The notes below the pieces were generated by a model. The model did no database searches and was not told where the DNA came from. It saw only the letters and a list, made by a program, of their open reading frames with translations. Made by a program: the position numbers and the translations under genes. A DNA stretch of 64,000 bases from Lachnospiraceae bacterium (GTDB lineage Bacteria > Bacillota > Clostridia > Lachnospirales > Lachnospiraceae): positions 1 to 64,000 of the forward strand of contig JAAWBT010000005.1 of assembly GCA_022792835.1 (NCBI GenBank), written 5' to 3'. Shown here piece by piece: positions 49,401 to 58,580 of this stretch. Within the stretch, counting starts at the first letter, position 1; each line of letters starts with the position of its first letter.

Positions 49401-50963
49401 TCACACGGCTTCTTCTATCTGCTTCATAACCAGCAGCCGTTTTCCCGGAGACAGCGTATCATCATTTAACTCATTGCACTGACGCAGAGAGTCCACGGAA
49501 GCATGGAATTTTTTGGCAATCTTCCACAGGGTGTCCCCTGGCTGTGCCACATAAACCACAATTCCCGGCAGCTTCTGCACCCATTCTAAATCAATCGGCG
49601 CTTCCGTAATCCCCGTAATAATCTGTTCATCCAGTTGTTTCCTCACCAGCATATCGAACAGAATGACCGCTTTCACTTCGATCTCTCCGCCGCCGAGCAT
49701 CGACGCGCCAAGCTGCTCCAGTCCTGTATCCAGCTGATAAAAACAAGTTTCGTCCATTCCTCTGGCTTCTGCTTTGTACTGGAAGGGGATAACGCCTTTC
49801 ATGGACTGAAGAGGATGGCTGTCACTGTCTGTCATATAAAGTACTTTTATACACAGAGCTCCTTCCAGCATAAGGCCGCCTTCCACCGGTTTTTTATCAT
49901 CCACTCGCAATACCCCGTCCACATGGCAAATCTGCAGGATATTATCCTCCGTCCCGCTTTTCAGCCTCTCGTTCAGTCTGGTCTTAGAGCTGTTTTTCAC
50001 AAGAATTTCCTCTACCTGAGCAGAAAGGTATTCCGGTTCCAGCTCTTTGGCCGGAGAATAGACATCACTCACCACCTGCAGCGTTTCCTCTTCATACAGC
50101 TTGATGTCCATTTCTATCACCATATCCAGGGAAAGGCTTCTGTTTTCTCCGTCAAAATCCGGCTGGATATCGACCTGGCAGTGGCCCAGCCTTGTTGTAA
50201 TTTCCGGGTACATGTCTTCCGCAGCATCCGGCAGTTCCACTGTCCCGGAAAAAGGGATCTCTTTTTCCAGCCATTGGGGCGGAATGTGGGGTTCTGGTCC
50301 CCGGTAAATGCAAAATACATGTACCAGCCCCTGAATACTCAGCTGGCCATCCAGAGGTTTAATCTGCGTGTTTCTCAAACGGCACTGGCTCCAGAGAAGC
50401 TCTTCAATATCCGGCTGAGTCCCCGCGATCTCAATTTCTTCTTTCAGCCTGTATGTATCTTTCTGGCAGACTGCCGTCTGAGCTGCCCGCATGATGCGCA
50501 TCAGCGTTTCCACCGGACTGTCATCATCCACTGCTGTCACTGCCATCTGCTCGTCAATCCCCTCCAGATTCACGCAGAAGGTCAAAATCGCCTTCACATT
50601 GATCTTCCTGGAATGAATCAGCTCTATGGTCAGGTCTTCAATCTCTGCTTCCACCTGCAGATAATCCTTCTCCTCAAGATCCGGAATATTGACGTATTCA
50701 TCGAATGGGATCGTCCCTTCCATGGCACAAAGCCCGTTCCCTTCTGCCGGATGGTAAAGAATCCGATAGGAAAGTTTCCCGCGCAGTTCTGCTTTCTCCG
50801 TCAGTTTTTTTATTTCCTCGATTTCCACATTCCCGTCATCCAAAATGATTTTCTCAATATCCGGCTTCACATCAGGCACAATGAAATCGTCATCCATGGT
50901 AATCTGCGACACCGTTTTTTTCTTCAGCCTGCACATGCGTATGCTTTTCTTTGTCAGTTCCAT
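49401..50963 (-). CDS. SPOCS (DUF3794) and LysM protein, spore envelope type
   Basis: 520 residues. Three SPOCS/DUF3794 repeats fill residues 1-460 (DFIVPDVKPDIEKIILDDGN, LEEKDYLQVEAEIEDLTIEL, later LSLDMVIEMDIKLYEEETLQ and GAMLGGG-like GASMLGGGEIEVKAVILFD). A LysM module ends the protein (YVAQPGDTLWKIAKKFHASV..NELNDDTLSPGKRLLVM). SPOCS proteins with LysM are associated with spore coat or cortex in Clostridia, LysM binding peptidoglycan. No signal peptide, as usual for mother-cell coat proteins. Followed upstream by the PrcB-like lipoprotein gene, 9 bp apart. Confidence 0.88.
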   Translation of the reverse strand: MELTKKSIRMCRLKKKTVSQITMDDDFIVPDVKPDIEKIILDDGNVEIEEIKKLTEKAELRGKLSYRILYHPAEGNGLCAMEGTIPFDEYVNIPDLEEKDYLQVEAEIEDLTIELIHSRKINVKAILTFCVNLEGIDEQMAVTAVDDDSPVETLMRIMRAAQTAVCQKDTYRLKEEIEIAGTQPDIEELLWSQCRLRNTQIKPLDGQLSIQGLVHVFCIYRGPEPHIPPQWLEKEIPFSGTVELPDAAEDMYPEITTRLGHCQVDIQPDFDGENRSLSLDMVIEMDIKLYEEETLQVVSDVYSPAKELEPEYLSAQVEEILVKNSSKTRLNERLKSGTEDNILQICHVDGVLRVDDKKPVEGGLMLEGALCIKVLYMTDSDSHPLQSMKGVIPFQYKAEARGMDETCFYQLDTGLEQLGASMLGGGEIEVKAVILFDMLVRKQLDEQIITGITEAPIDLEWVQKLPGIVVYVAQPGDTLWKIAKKFHASVDSLRQCNELNDDTLSPGKRLLVMKQIEEAV

Positions 50964-50972
50964 TGCATCCTC

Positions 50973-51395
50973 CTACAAAAACACCACCGGTTCTTCCCGG
51001 TACTGAAGTTTGAGCACGAGATAAGGACAGGACGGCGATTTGGAAGCCGCCTCCTCCTTTGTCGGTCCCATGGATTCTGTCTCCAGGCAGATCGAGCCGC
51101 CCTGCAAATACAGATCTTTCACAGAAATACTGTACCCCCCGGATTCCTGCTGTCCCAGCCCGGTCACCAGATAAAGGAATCCATCGCAGGTATAGGTCAG
51201 CTTAAACTCTGCCTGCTTTTTTTCCTCGATAATGGTTTTTAATTCCGGCGGAATCTCCTCTTGCGTCACCACTTCGTAATCCAGTGCTTCTCTGTCGCCT
51301 GCTCCGCTCCCTTTCCCGCAGCCTGCCAAAAGGAAAACCGGAATAAGACAAAGCATCCAGATGCTCTGCCGCCTTCTTCTCATCCGCATTTTCAT
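50973..51395 (-). CDS. PrcB-like lipoprotein
   Basis: 140 residues from the ATG at 51395 (aaggaggac upstream); the longer frame to 51458 is less likely. A basic N-terminus and hydrophobic stretch end in the lipobox LLAGCGKGSG, so the mature protein is membrane-anchored outside the cell. The rest (FLYLVTGLGQQESGGYSISV..GGSICLETESMGPTKEEA) resembles the C-terminal domain of PrcB, a protease complex component. Cotranscribed with the SPOCS-LysM gene; role unknown. Confidence 0.78.
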   Translation of the reverse strand: MKMRMRRRRQSIWMLCLIPVFLLAGCGKGSGAGDREALDYEVVTQEEIPPELKTIIEEKKQAEFKLTYTCDGFLYLVTGLGQQESGGYSISVKDLYLQGGSICLETESMGPTKEEAASKSPSCPYLVLKLQYREEPVVFL

Positions 51396-51476
51396 CGCCT
51401 TTCGTCCTCCTTGACCATTCTTCTTCCAATCTATGCGGATAAATTTTCTTCTATGCAAAAAACCGGTTCCACAAGG

Positions 51477-51980
51477 TCAAACTGTGGAACCGGCTGCCTC
51501 TCTGGCCGCCTTCTTTTCTTCTTTTAGCCGCACTCTCAAATTTTTGAAAAAATCTTTCAGCAGTGCAGAACATTCCTCCTCCATCACTCCCCGTACCACC
51601 TTTACCTGGTGGTTAAACTCCGGCATCTCAAGGAGATTCAAAATCGAGCCCGCGCACCCTGCCTTGGGATTCATACAGCCAATCACCACTTCTGTCATCC
51701 GCGCCTGAACCAATGCTCCTGCGCACATCTGGCAAGGTTCCAGAGTCACGTACATGGTACATCCCTCCAGTCTCCAGTCTCCCAATTTTTTGCTGGCCCG
51801 CCTGATGGCCTGGAGTTCTGCATGAGCCAGCGTGTTTTTGTCCGTCGTCCGCCTGTTGTAGCCCCTGGCAACAATCTTATCCTCACAGACGATCACGCAG
51901 CCTATTGGTACCTCTCCCATGAGAGCCGCCTTTTTTGCCTGCTTAATGGCCTCCTTCATATAGTGATCTGCACTGTTCAT
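51477..51980 (-). CDS. tadA: tRNA-specific adenosine deaminase
   Basis: 167 residues from the ATG at 51980 (after aggggcgac); a 27-residue upstream in-frame extension overlaps the preceding gene and is rejected. Zinc-dependent deaminase: His and Glu in TLAHAELQAI, cysteines in LEPCQMCAGALV. Converts A34 to inosine in tRNA-Arg(ACG). VPIGCVIVCEDKIVARGYNR and DKNTLAHAE are typical. Confidence 0.95.
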   Translation of the reverse strand: MNSADHYMKEAIKQAKKAALMGEVPIGCVIVCEDKIVARGYNRRTTDKNTLAHAELQAIRRASKKLGDWRLEGCTMYVTLEPCQMCAGALVQARMTEVVIGCMNPKAGCAGSILNLLEMPEFNHQVKVVRGVMEEECSALLKDFFKNLRVRLKEEKKAAREAAGSTV

Positions 51981-51993
51981 TTTGTCGCCCCTG

Positions 51994-53349
51994 TTATCTG
52001 GCCCGGAAAATCCCATATCCGCGGCCCGACTGATTATTAAGAACCGTCTCAATATCGTCATAAGTCACATTCGTATTGATCCCGGGATTATTTACGATTA
52101 TTTTTCCTTCCTCCGTGAGCCCTGCCAGAACCACATAATGATACACCGTCGCATAACGTCCCCCGTCTCCTCCCGGTTTCATGGACATAACAATCTTTGC
52201 ACCATCCTCCAGCGCGCCAAGAATTTGTTCTTTGGAGAGCGGCGCTGTGTCTGCCTGTACCAAAAGGCCGTAATCCGCTGCCGCCGCGCTGCACATTTTA
52301 CCCCCGTAGGACCCCTGCTCTCTGCTCCGGTAAGCATCCTGGTCATATCGCTTTGACACCTCTGAGGGCGTGATCCGTTCCCCCTTAAAATAAGATACCA
52401 CCATGGCTATGGCCGTCGGACAACAGGCATCGCTGGCAAGAGTTCCGCTTCCGAAGCTCTCTGCCCCCCACTCCGCTGCCCCCTGTTTATAAAAGGGCAC
52501 CGGCGTATAGAGCAGGCTCCCCGCCTGACGCTTTTCCAGCTCTGTCCAAAAGGAAGCCTCATCAAGCTCCATGAGTCTGTCGCATTCTTCCCGTTTTTCC
52601 TGAGTCCAGCCTTCCCACTCCACGGGAATCCGAAAACTATAATAATCCGTATCGTAAATCTCTTCCCGCGAGCGGTTCCTCAATATGACCGCCACTCTGC
52701 ATTTCCCCCTAAGCGCATCGCCTGCATGCTCCACCGCATCTGCCAGCGAAGTGCTGGAAAGGCCCAGAAAGTCCGCTGCCGCACCAGAAAACGGCAAGAG
52801 CTGATCTATCGCTTTCTCCTGATATTTCGTCCCGACGACGTCATAGGTATAAGTTTGTTCCCACAAATGATCCGCGTACCACTGGCAGACAATTCGATTA
52901 TAAAAAGTGTACTCCCGGCATACTGCTGTCATCGCCAGTATTTGTTTTGACGTATCCTGGAATCCTTCTTCATGCAGGAAATTTTGATCTTCTGCCAAAA
53001 TTCCGGCCTCCGCCATTTTCTGAGACTGCTTTTCCCAAAAAACAGTTTCCCGATTCTGGATAAAATCCCACAGGGCAATCAAATCCGCTGTTCCCACCAT
53101 CTCCTGAAAATTATCGTTTACAGGAAATGGGCTTTCACTCTCTTTATGCTGTTCTTCTGTCTGGCCATTTTCCATCTCTTTCTGCCCGCCTGTTTCGGCC
53201 TGCCCGTTTTCGGGCACTGTCTTTCCCGGCCCCACCAAGGTATCTCCAATTTCAGAGACCGCAAGCGCTGGGAAACCGGCTCCGGCCACTCCTGTCAAAA
53301 AAGCTGCCAGAAGGAACGCTGCTACTGTCTTTTTTCTCTTCTTTTTCAC
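51994..53349 (-). CDS. Secreted C39-like cysteine peptidase domain protein
   Basis: 451 residues. Signal peptide (residues 1-30), a Glu/Gln/Gly-rich linker (35-75), a helical central domain (80-270), then a C39-like peptidase fold: catalytic-type Cys309/310 in ASDACCPTAIAMVV, His404 in YHYVVLAG and Asn in IIVNNPG. This arrangement is seen in clostridial surface or spore proteins of unknown target. The start is a GTG at 53349 overlapping the stop of the coiled-coil gene (GTGA), with no good ribosome binding site, so translation depends on coupling. Confidence 0.8.
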   Translation of the reverse strand: MKKKRKKTVAAFLLAAFLTGVAGAGFPALAVSEIGDTLVGPGKTVPENGQAETGGQKEMENGQTEEQHKESESPFPVNDNFQEMVGTADLIALWDFIQNRETVFWEKQSQKMAEAGILAEDQNFLHEEGFQDTSKQILAMTAVCREYTFYNRIVCQWYADHLWEQTYTYDVVGTKYQEKAIDQLLPFSGAAADFLGLSSTSLADAVEHAGDALRGKCRVAVILRNRSREEIYDTDYYSFRIPVEWEGWTQEKREECDRLMELDEASFWTELEKRQAGSLLYTPVPFYKQGAAEWGAESFGSGTLASDACCPTAIAMVVSYFKGERITPSEVSKRYDQDAYRSREQGSYGGKMCSAAAADYGLLVQADTAPLSKEQILGALEDGAKIVMSMKPGGDGGRYATVYHYVVLAGLTEEGKIIVNNPGINTNVTYDDIETVLNNQSGRGYGIFRAR

Positions 53350-54434
53350 TTTACGTTTTTATATATCTGCTGAGCTTCCGTAAGGCTGGAAGCCATCCCC
53401 TGGTTTAAAATATCAATCAACTTGTCCAATTTATCCTGATTCATAAACTCTTGTCCGATGTACGGGCCATACTCATCTGTAAATGTAATGGTTTTTTTCT
53501 GAAGACTGCTTCCCATTTCCCGGCTGGCTGCCGTTACCTGTTTTAGCTGACCGGCAAGCGTTTCTAACTTCATCCGATTGTTTTCCACAATCTCCTGCTC
53601 CAATGTTGCTCTCGTCTGATTTTCAAAAACTCCCAGGGCTTCCTGTTTCCGCTTAGCCAGCTCTGAAAGCTCTGTCTCGATTTTTGAAATTTCTTTGTCA
53701 TACTTTCCCAGGTTATAAACAGACTCGTTTTTATCCTTCTCAATTGCCTTAATAATTACCCGGATCTTCCGCTTATTGGCTTCAATCATATCCCGGTTTT
53801 TTCTGGCATCCCGCATAATCTCCAGGTGATTCACCTTTGTACGATTATTTATAATAATATAAATCCCGCATAAAACCAAAATCACTGCCACATAGATAAG
53901 GATCAGCATCCACGGCGCCTTTTTGGGAATCAAGAGATAAATCCCACAGGGAAGTGCCAAAAAACAGATCAAAAATGTGAGCAGGAAAATCAAAACCTCT
54001 TTGAGCCCTTTTGTAAAATACAGAGCATAATAAAATTTTGTATTACATATACCCGGAATCCCATTCTGACGAAAAGTCGTCGAATTCTGGAGCTTTAACT
54101 GACGGTTTTCTTCTCGAAGCTGCGCCGTTTCGTTGTTAATCCGCTCCTTTACCCCCTGATTCTTTGCTTTCTCCCGGCGTACTCTTGCCTTTTTCAGCTT
54201 ATCCTGAGTTTTGCTGATTTCACGGTCATAACTCAGAGCAATCTCATCTTTACGTTTTCGAACAGTTGAGGCAATTTCATCCTCAACTGCCTTTTTTTCC
54301 GACGCCAGTGCCCGCGTCAGGCGCTTTTCTTCTGACTGCAGACGGAGACTTTTGGCCCGCTCTGCCTCCAGCTGGGCAAGCGCAGCCTTCGCTTCCGTGA
54401 GAAAGCCCACGTTATCCTGTATTTCCCTTGCCAT
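53346..54434 (-). CDS. Coiled-coil membrane protein of unknown function
   Basis: 362 residues from ATG 54434 (after caggaggataacc). Residues 10-125 are strongly charged coiled coil (AALAQLEAERAKSLRLQSEE, RVRREKAKNQGVKERINNET), then two membrane helices around 150-175 and 182-200 (VLIFLLTFLICFLALPCG, MLILIYVAVILVLCGIYI), then a second coiled coil to 330 and a short conserved end (DEYGPYIGQEFMNQDKLDKL). Not recognised. Coupled to the C39-like gene by a 4-bp overlap, so the products may act together at the membrane. Confidence 0.7.
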   Translation of the reverse strand: MAREIQDNVGFLTEAKAALAQLEAERAKSLRLQSEEKRLTRALASEKKAVEDEIASTVRKRKDEIALSYDREISKTQDKLKKARVRREKAKNQGVKERINNETAQLREENRQLKLQNSTTFRQNGIPGICNTKFYYALYFTKGLKEVLIFLLTFLICFLALPCGIYLLIPKKAPWMLILIYVAVILVLCGIYIIINNRTKVNHLEIMRDARKNRDMIEANKRKIRVIIKAIEKDKNESVYNLGKYDKEISKIETELSELAKRKQEALGVFENQTRATLEQEIVENNRMKLETLAGQLKQVTAASREMGSSLQKKTITFTDEYGPYIGQEFMNQDKLDKLIDILNQGMASSLTEAQQIYKNVK

Positions 54435-54627
54435 GGTTATCCTCCTGTATATTGCCTGTTTTTTCATTTGTTAAAACAGCCAGTTTTTTCGCTCCTGAAG
54501 GACTCGTTTTTATTATTATACTACATAATATTCTATTTGTGTGATAAATTTGAAATAGATTTTAGCTGGTTGTCAGTCCGGACAGAAAATGGTATACTGA
54601 AACGGACCGCTGAAGGGAGGCCGTCTT

Positions 54628-54897
54628 ATGTTCCGTATCTGGGGAAAAGAATTCCACAATAATCATCTTTTAAAAGACATTGTAATCTGCAACGATGATC
54701 CCACGCTCAACCGCACCCGCAAAGTGTTTAAGGCGCTGGAGGAAATCTGTGTGGCCTTTGACTTGAGTGTGCCGATCTGGCTGGATTCCACTGTGGAAGA
54801 TTTTAAACGGCATTCCAAATGCCGCTTTACTGCAGACAGTTTTATTGAACAGATCGACTTTGATTTTCTGGAATTGCAGGTGATCGAAGAGGATTAA
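54628..54897 (+). CDS. Small conserved-type hypothetical protein
   Basis: 89 residues, soluble, beginning MFRIWGKEFHNNHLLKDIVI with a good ribosome binding site (gaagggagg) and closely followed by a strong terminator. The sequence is well ordered with even codon use and no membrane segment (NRTRKVFKALEEICVAFDLS, FTADSFIEQIDFDFLELQV). Monocistronic. I do not recognise a family; the compact gene structure argues it is real. Confidence 0.7.
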   Translation: MFRIWGKEFHNNHLLKDIVICNDDPTLNRTRKVFKALEEICVAFDLSVPIWLDSTVEDFKRHSKCRFTADSFIEQIDFDFLELQVIEED

Positions 54898-54906
54898 AAT
54901 ATTTTT

Positions 54907-54936
54907 AAAGCCCCCGGCAAAATCACCGGGGGCTTT
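54907..54936. terminator. Bidirectional terminator
   Basis: AAAGCCCCCGG (54907-54917), 8-nt loop, CCGGGGGCTTT (54926-54936); perfect 11-bp stem between the small plus-strand gene and pgi. Confidence 0.92.
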
Positions 54937-54953
54937 CCATGTCTAAACAGAAA

Positions 54954-56297
54954 TCATAACCGGGCCAGCAGCGCTTCTCTCTGCTCTTCATAGCCGGGCT
55001 TTCCAAGCAGCGCAAACATATTCTTCTTATAACTCTCCACACCAGGCTGGTTGAAGGGATTCACGCCCAAAATGTAACCGCTGACACCGCAGGCAAACTC
55101 ATAGAAGTAGAACAGTTCTCCCAGGAAGAACTCGTCCTGCTTCGGGACAGAAACCTTCAGATTAGGCACCTGGCCGTCAGTATGAGCCAGAATGGTCCCG
55201 TTCATGGCGTTCTTATTGACAAAATCCATATTCTTTCCGGCCAAATAGTTTAATCCGTCCAGATCTTCGTCCTCTGCTTCAATAAAAATTTCCGCTGCCG
55301 GAGTCTCCACGCAGATCACCGTCTCCATCAGGTTTCTGGAGCCGTCCTGGATGAACTGTCCCATGGAATGAAGATCCGCCGTCAGATCTACCGCTGCCGG
55401 GAAGATTCCCCTCTGATCTTTCCCCTCACTCTCTCCATAGAGCTGCTTCCACCACTCTGCAACATAATGGAGACTGGGTTCATAATTGGCCGTAATCTCA
55501 ATGCATTTTCCTTTTCTCAAAAGAATATTCCGGACTGCCGCATACTGCAGGGCATCGTTGGACTCAAATTCGTTGTTCAATGCTCTCTCTCTTCCGGAAG
55601 CCGCACCTGCCATCAGCTTGTCGATATCCGCACCGCTGACTGCGATGGGAAGAAGGCCCACTGCCGTCAACACGGAAAAACGCCCGCCCACATCGTCAGG
55701 AACCACAAAGGTTTCATAGCCTTCTTTCTCCGACAGGGTCTTTAAGGCGCCTCTCGCCTTGTCCGTGGTAGCGTAAATTCTGTTTTTTGCTTCCTCTGCG
55801 CCGTATTTCTCCGTGAGGACTTTTTTCAGAATCCGGAAGGCAATCGCAGGCTCTGTGGTAGTTCCCGATTTGGAGATCACATTGATTGAAAAATCCTTTC
55901 CCTTAAGAAGTCCAATCAGATCGCTCATATAAGTGGTACTGATATTGTTGCCCACAAAATAGATCTCCGGAGTTTTTCTCTCCTCCTTTGACATACAATT
56001 ATAAAAATTGTTTTTCAAAAACTCGATGGCCGCCCTGGCTCCAAGATAAGAACCACCGATTCCAATCACCAAAAGCACATCTGAGTCAGATTGAATCTTT
56101 GCCGCCGCTTTTTTGATTCTCGCGAATTCTTCTTTATCATAATCCACCGGCAAGTCAATCCATCCCAGAAAATCGTTTCCCGCCCCCGTTCTGGATACCA
56201 ACACTTCTTTTGCGTCAAGCGCCAATTTTTTCATATTCTTGATCTCATCTTCAGAAATAAACGGCGCCGTCTTACTGTAATCAAATGTTACCTGCAT
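54954..56297 (-). CDS. pgi: Glucose-6-phosphate isomerase
   Basis: 447 residues, the compact Firmicutes-type enzyme interconverting glucose 6-phosphate and fructose 6-phosphate. [39 protein letters not shown] and the signature [20 protein letters not shown] are present, with the C-terminal [20 protein letters not shown]. Monocistronic, ATG after ggagaaaaaggt. Confidence 0.97.
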   Translation of the reverse strand: MQVTFDYSKTAPFISEDEIKNMKKLALDAKEVLVSRTGAGNDFLGWIDLPVDYDKEEFARIKKAAAKIQSDSDVLLVIGIGGSYLGARAAIEFLKNNFYNCMSKEERKTPEIYFVGNNISTTYMSDLIGLLKGKDFSINVISKSGTTTEPAIAFRILKKVLTEKYGAEEAKNRIYATTDKARGALKTLSEKEGYETFVVPDDVGGRFSVLTAVGLLPIAVSGADIDKLMAGAASGRERALNNEFESNDALQYAAVRNILLRKGKCIEITANYEPSLHYVAEWWKQLYGESEGKDQRGIFPAAVDLTADLHSMGQFIQDGSRNLMETVICVETPAAEIFIEAEDEDLDGLNYLAGKNMDFVNKNAMNGTILAHTDGQVPNLKVSVPKQDEFFLGELFYFYEFACGVSGYILGVNPFNQPGVESYKKNMFALLGKPGYEEQREALLARL

Positions 56298-56387
56298 ACC
56301 TTTTTCTCCTTTTTATAAACCCTCACTTTCTGAGGTATTTGTAATTATTATACAAAATTACCATCTGCTTCGCAAGGGCTAACAGGG

Positions 56388-57278
56388 CTATTCATACAAA
56401 TATTCCTGAATGATGTCTTCGATCAGACGTTCTTCCTCCTCTGTCAGCTTCCGCCCTCTTCCATTCCCCTTTCTCCCTGCTGCGATCCGTTCCAGGCTGT
56501 TTCGTAAAAGCTGCGCGTCCTGTTCCCGTCCGGCGGCTTCCTCCAGCCTCCTAAGCTCGTCCGTTTTCTCTGCCTGGAAAGTTGCCGCTCCTGTTCCCTC
56601 TGAATACCTTCTGCCAATAAGAGCATCCACTTCCGAAAAAGCATTTGCAATATCCTCTTTGGTAAAAATCTGGTCAGCCTCCTCCTCTGTATCCAGCATA
56701 GTACTCTCCACAAACGCTCCCTCCATCCCCCCTCCTTCTGGCGCCAAAGCTGCTGTCTGGCCGATCTCCAGACGACCTACCAGCGTATTCTCAAAATAAT
56801 CGCGGATATATAAAAGAAGCCGGCCCCTCTTTCCTTTCGTATTACACAGCTCTTCCCACAAAGCCATTGCTCCCCCTAAGAGAACCCCGGAGGCCGCATA
56901 GAGAACCACTATTTTCATGCTATCCGCATACCAGTAAGTCATAAACGCCGCTGTCAGCCCACCCAGACACACAAATGCTGCCGCCAGACTATTAAATCTG
57001 GACAAACGGGACAGACGAATTCCCATAAAACGGTACTGTCCGAAATTTTTCTCCACATATACAGGTATGTTACCCACCCCTTTACCTGCCCGATATGTAT
57101 TTTCAAATTTCAGCTTCCACTGCTTCAAATATTTATCCTTCGCGGTTCCCATATTCTGTGACTGTTTAATCAATGTCCTGTATCTTCCGTTCACCAGAAG
57201 TTTACTTAAAACTCCCAGTACACTCACTACCAGCATGACATAAAACACATTTCCTGTCTCCAAAAATTCCAATACCAT
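56388..57278 (-). CDS. Membrane protein with hydrophilic C-terminal domain, unknown function
   Basis: 296 residues. One N-terminal helix (VFYVMLVVSVLGVLSKLLV) and two central helices (LAAAFVCLGGLTAAFMTYWY and VLYAASGVLLGGAMALWEEL) are followed by a charged C-terminal half with possible coiled coil (ELRRLEEAAGREQDAQLLRN) and a conserved-looking acidic end (LTEEEERLIEDIIQEYLYE). Not recognised; similar topologies occur near pilus or secretion genes in Lachnospiraceae. ATG after ggggaatcatc. Confidence 0.65.
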   Translation of the reverse strand: MVLEFLETGNVFYVMLVVSVLGVLSKLLVNGRYRTLIKQSQNMGTAKDKYLKQWKLKFENTYRAGKGVGNIPVYVEKNFGQYRFMGIRLSRLSRFNSLAAAFVCLGGLTAAFMTYWYADSMKIVVLYAASGVLLGGAMALWEELCNTKGKRGRLLLYIRDYFENTLVGRLEIGQTAALAPEGGGMEGAFVESTMLDTEEEADQIFTKEDIANAFSEVDALIGRRYSEGTGAATFQAEKTDELRRLEEAAGREQDAQLLRNSLERIAAGRKGNGRGRKLTEEEERLIEDIIQEYLYE

Positions 57279-57452
57279 GATGATTCCCCTTTCTCATCCG
57301 GACTGTCTCCGGTTTTTCGGTTTTGCCCCGGAGCCTTTCACCGCTTCCGGAGATTGTCCCCATTGTATACCAAAGAGTCGTTGGATGAGAAGGAAAATCG
57401 TTCGTATTTTTCCGACAGGAATTTCCATGAACCTTCATCTTGAAGGCTGTTT

Positions 57453-58151
57453 TTAAAGGTTCAGGTCCTTTACCATGGCCCTCATGAGCGCAACTGTATG
57501 GGAAATCGCTTTTGACTCAAACTCTGGATAATCCATAGAGGCACTTCCGTCTGCCTTATCAGAAATCGCCCGGATAATCAAGAAGGGGATTCCATTCAGG
57601 TAAGCGGTCTGTCCGATGGCCGCGCCCTCCATCTCTGTACAACAACCACCAAAAGTCTTCACCAGCCAGTCCTTTTTCTCACTGTCTGCGATAAACTGAT
57701 CCCCGCTTAACACACGGCCTCTGAAGGTTTTGATATCTGGATTCACCCTGTTACAGCACTCCTCCGCACACCTGAGAAGGCGTTCATCTGCCAAAAATGC
57801 CAAAGTATCCATTCTGGGTATCTGGCCAGCCGGATACCCGAAGGCTTCTGCCTCCACATCATGCTGAAGAGTGTCCGTGGAAAGAACAATATCCCCAATG
57901 TCAATCTGCGTCTGCAAAGATCCTGCAATCCCTGTATTGATCACTGCGTCCACTCCATAGACATCCGCCAGAATTTGGGTGCAGATCCCCGCATTGACCT
58001 TTCCAATTCCACTCCGTACCACCACCACCTGGCGCCCTTCAAAAATACCCTTAAAGAAGTTCATGGAAGCTCTCGTCTCTACAGAAACCTCTTCCATCAT
58101 CTCCTTTATCTGATCGACCTCTTCCTCCATAGCTCCAATGATTCCAATCAT
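57453..58151 (-). CDS. mtnN: 5'-methylthioadenosine/S-adenosylhomocysteine nucleosidase
   Basis: 232 residues; hydrolyses the N-glycosidic bond of MTA and SAH, feeding methyl and purine salvage and the activated methyl cycle. IGIIGAMEEEVDQIKEMME, VVVRSGIGKVNAGICTQIL, INTGIAGSLQ, EMEGAAIGQTAYLNGIPFLI and the catalytic aspartate in IRAISDKADGSA are all in place. Confidence 0.96.
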   Translation of the reverse strand: MIGIIGAMEEEVDQIKEMMEEVSVETRASMNFFKGIFEGRQVVVVRSGIGKVNAGICTQILADVYGVDAVINTGIAGSLQTQIDIGDIVLSTDTLQHDVEAEAFGYPAGQIPRMDTLAFLADERLLRCAEECCNRVNPDIKTFRGRVLSGDQFIADSEKKDWLVKTFGGCCTEMEGAAIGQTAYLNGIPFLIIRAISDKADGSASMDYPEFESKAISHTVALMRAMVKDLNL

Positions 58152-58317
58152 TTTGTTTTTCCTCCTGTCTTTTTATCCCCTGCTTCCAAGGTTTTCTTTC
58201 CCTATTATATCCTCTGAGGAAGGACCTGACAAGAACCATAGAATCCTAACATAAAAAGTGTAATTTCCTTTTTGTCTGTTTTGTGTTATACTGGCCTGAA
58301 AGGAGGTAATTGCCACT

Positions 58318-58566
58318 ATGAATACTTATAAGACTCACGGCGTATGCAGCCGCGAAATTCGTTTCGAAATTGAAGATGGAAAGATCAAAGCGGTACAGTT
58401 TGTCGGCGGATGTGCCGGAAATACTCAGGGGGTTGCCAGACTGATTGAAGGCATGGATGTCAGCGAAGCCATTCGGCGCATCGATGGCATCGACTGTGCT
58501 GGACGTGGGACCTCATGTCCGGATCAGCTTGCAAAAGCCTTAAAGGAATATCAGGAAACTCATTGA
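58318..58566 (+). CDS. TSCPD-domain protein (TIGR03905 type)
   Basis: 82 residues. The TSCPD cysteines are visible in HGVCSREI, GGCAGNTQGV, IDCAGRGTSCPDQLAKAL. This stand-alone form resembles the C-terminal module of class II ribonucleotide reductases and may bind metal or redox partners; function unproven. Start after aaaggaggtaattgccact; it lies 14 bp before murG and is cotranscribed. Confidence 0.92.
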   Translation: MNTYKTHGVCSREIRFEIEDGKIKAVQFVGGCAGNTQGVARLIEGMDVSEAIRRIDGIDCAGRGTSCPDQLAKALKEYQETH

Positions 58567-58580
58567 TTTAGGAGCAGACC

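Noticed and set aside
49635-51242. Plus-strand open frame of 535 codons opposite the SPOCS-LysM gene
   Set aside because: Exact antisense of a well-supported protein; composition is His/Phe/Ile/Leu biased as expected from a shadow frame and no domain is recognisable.
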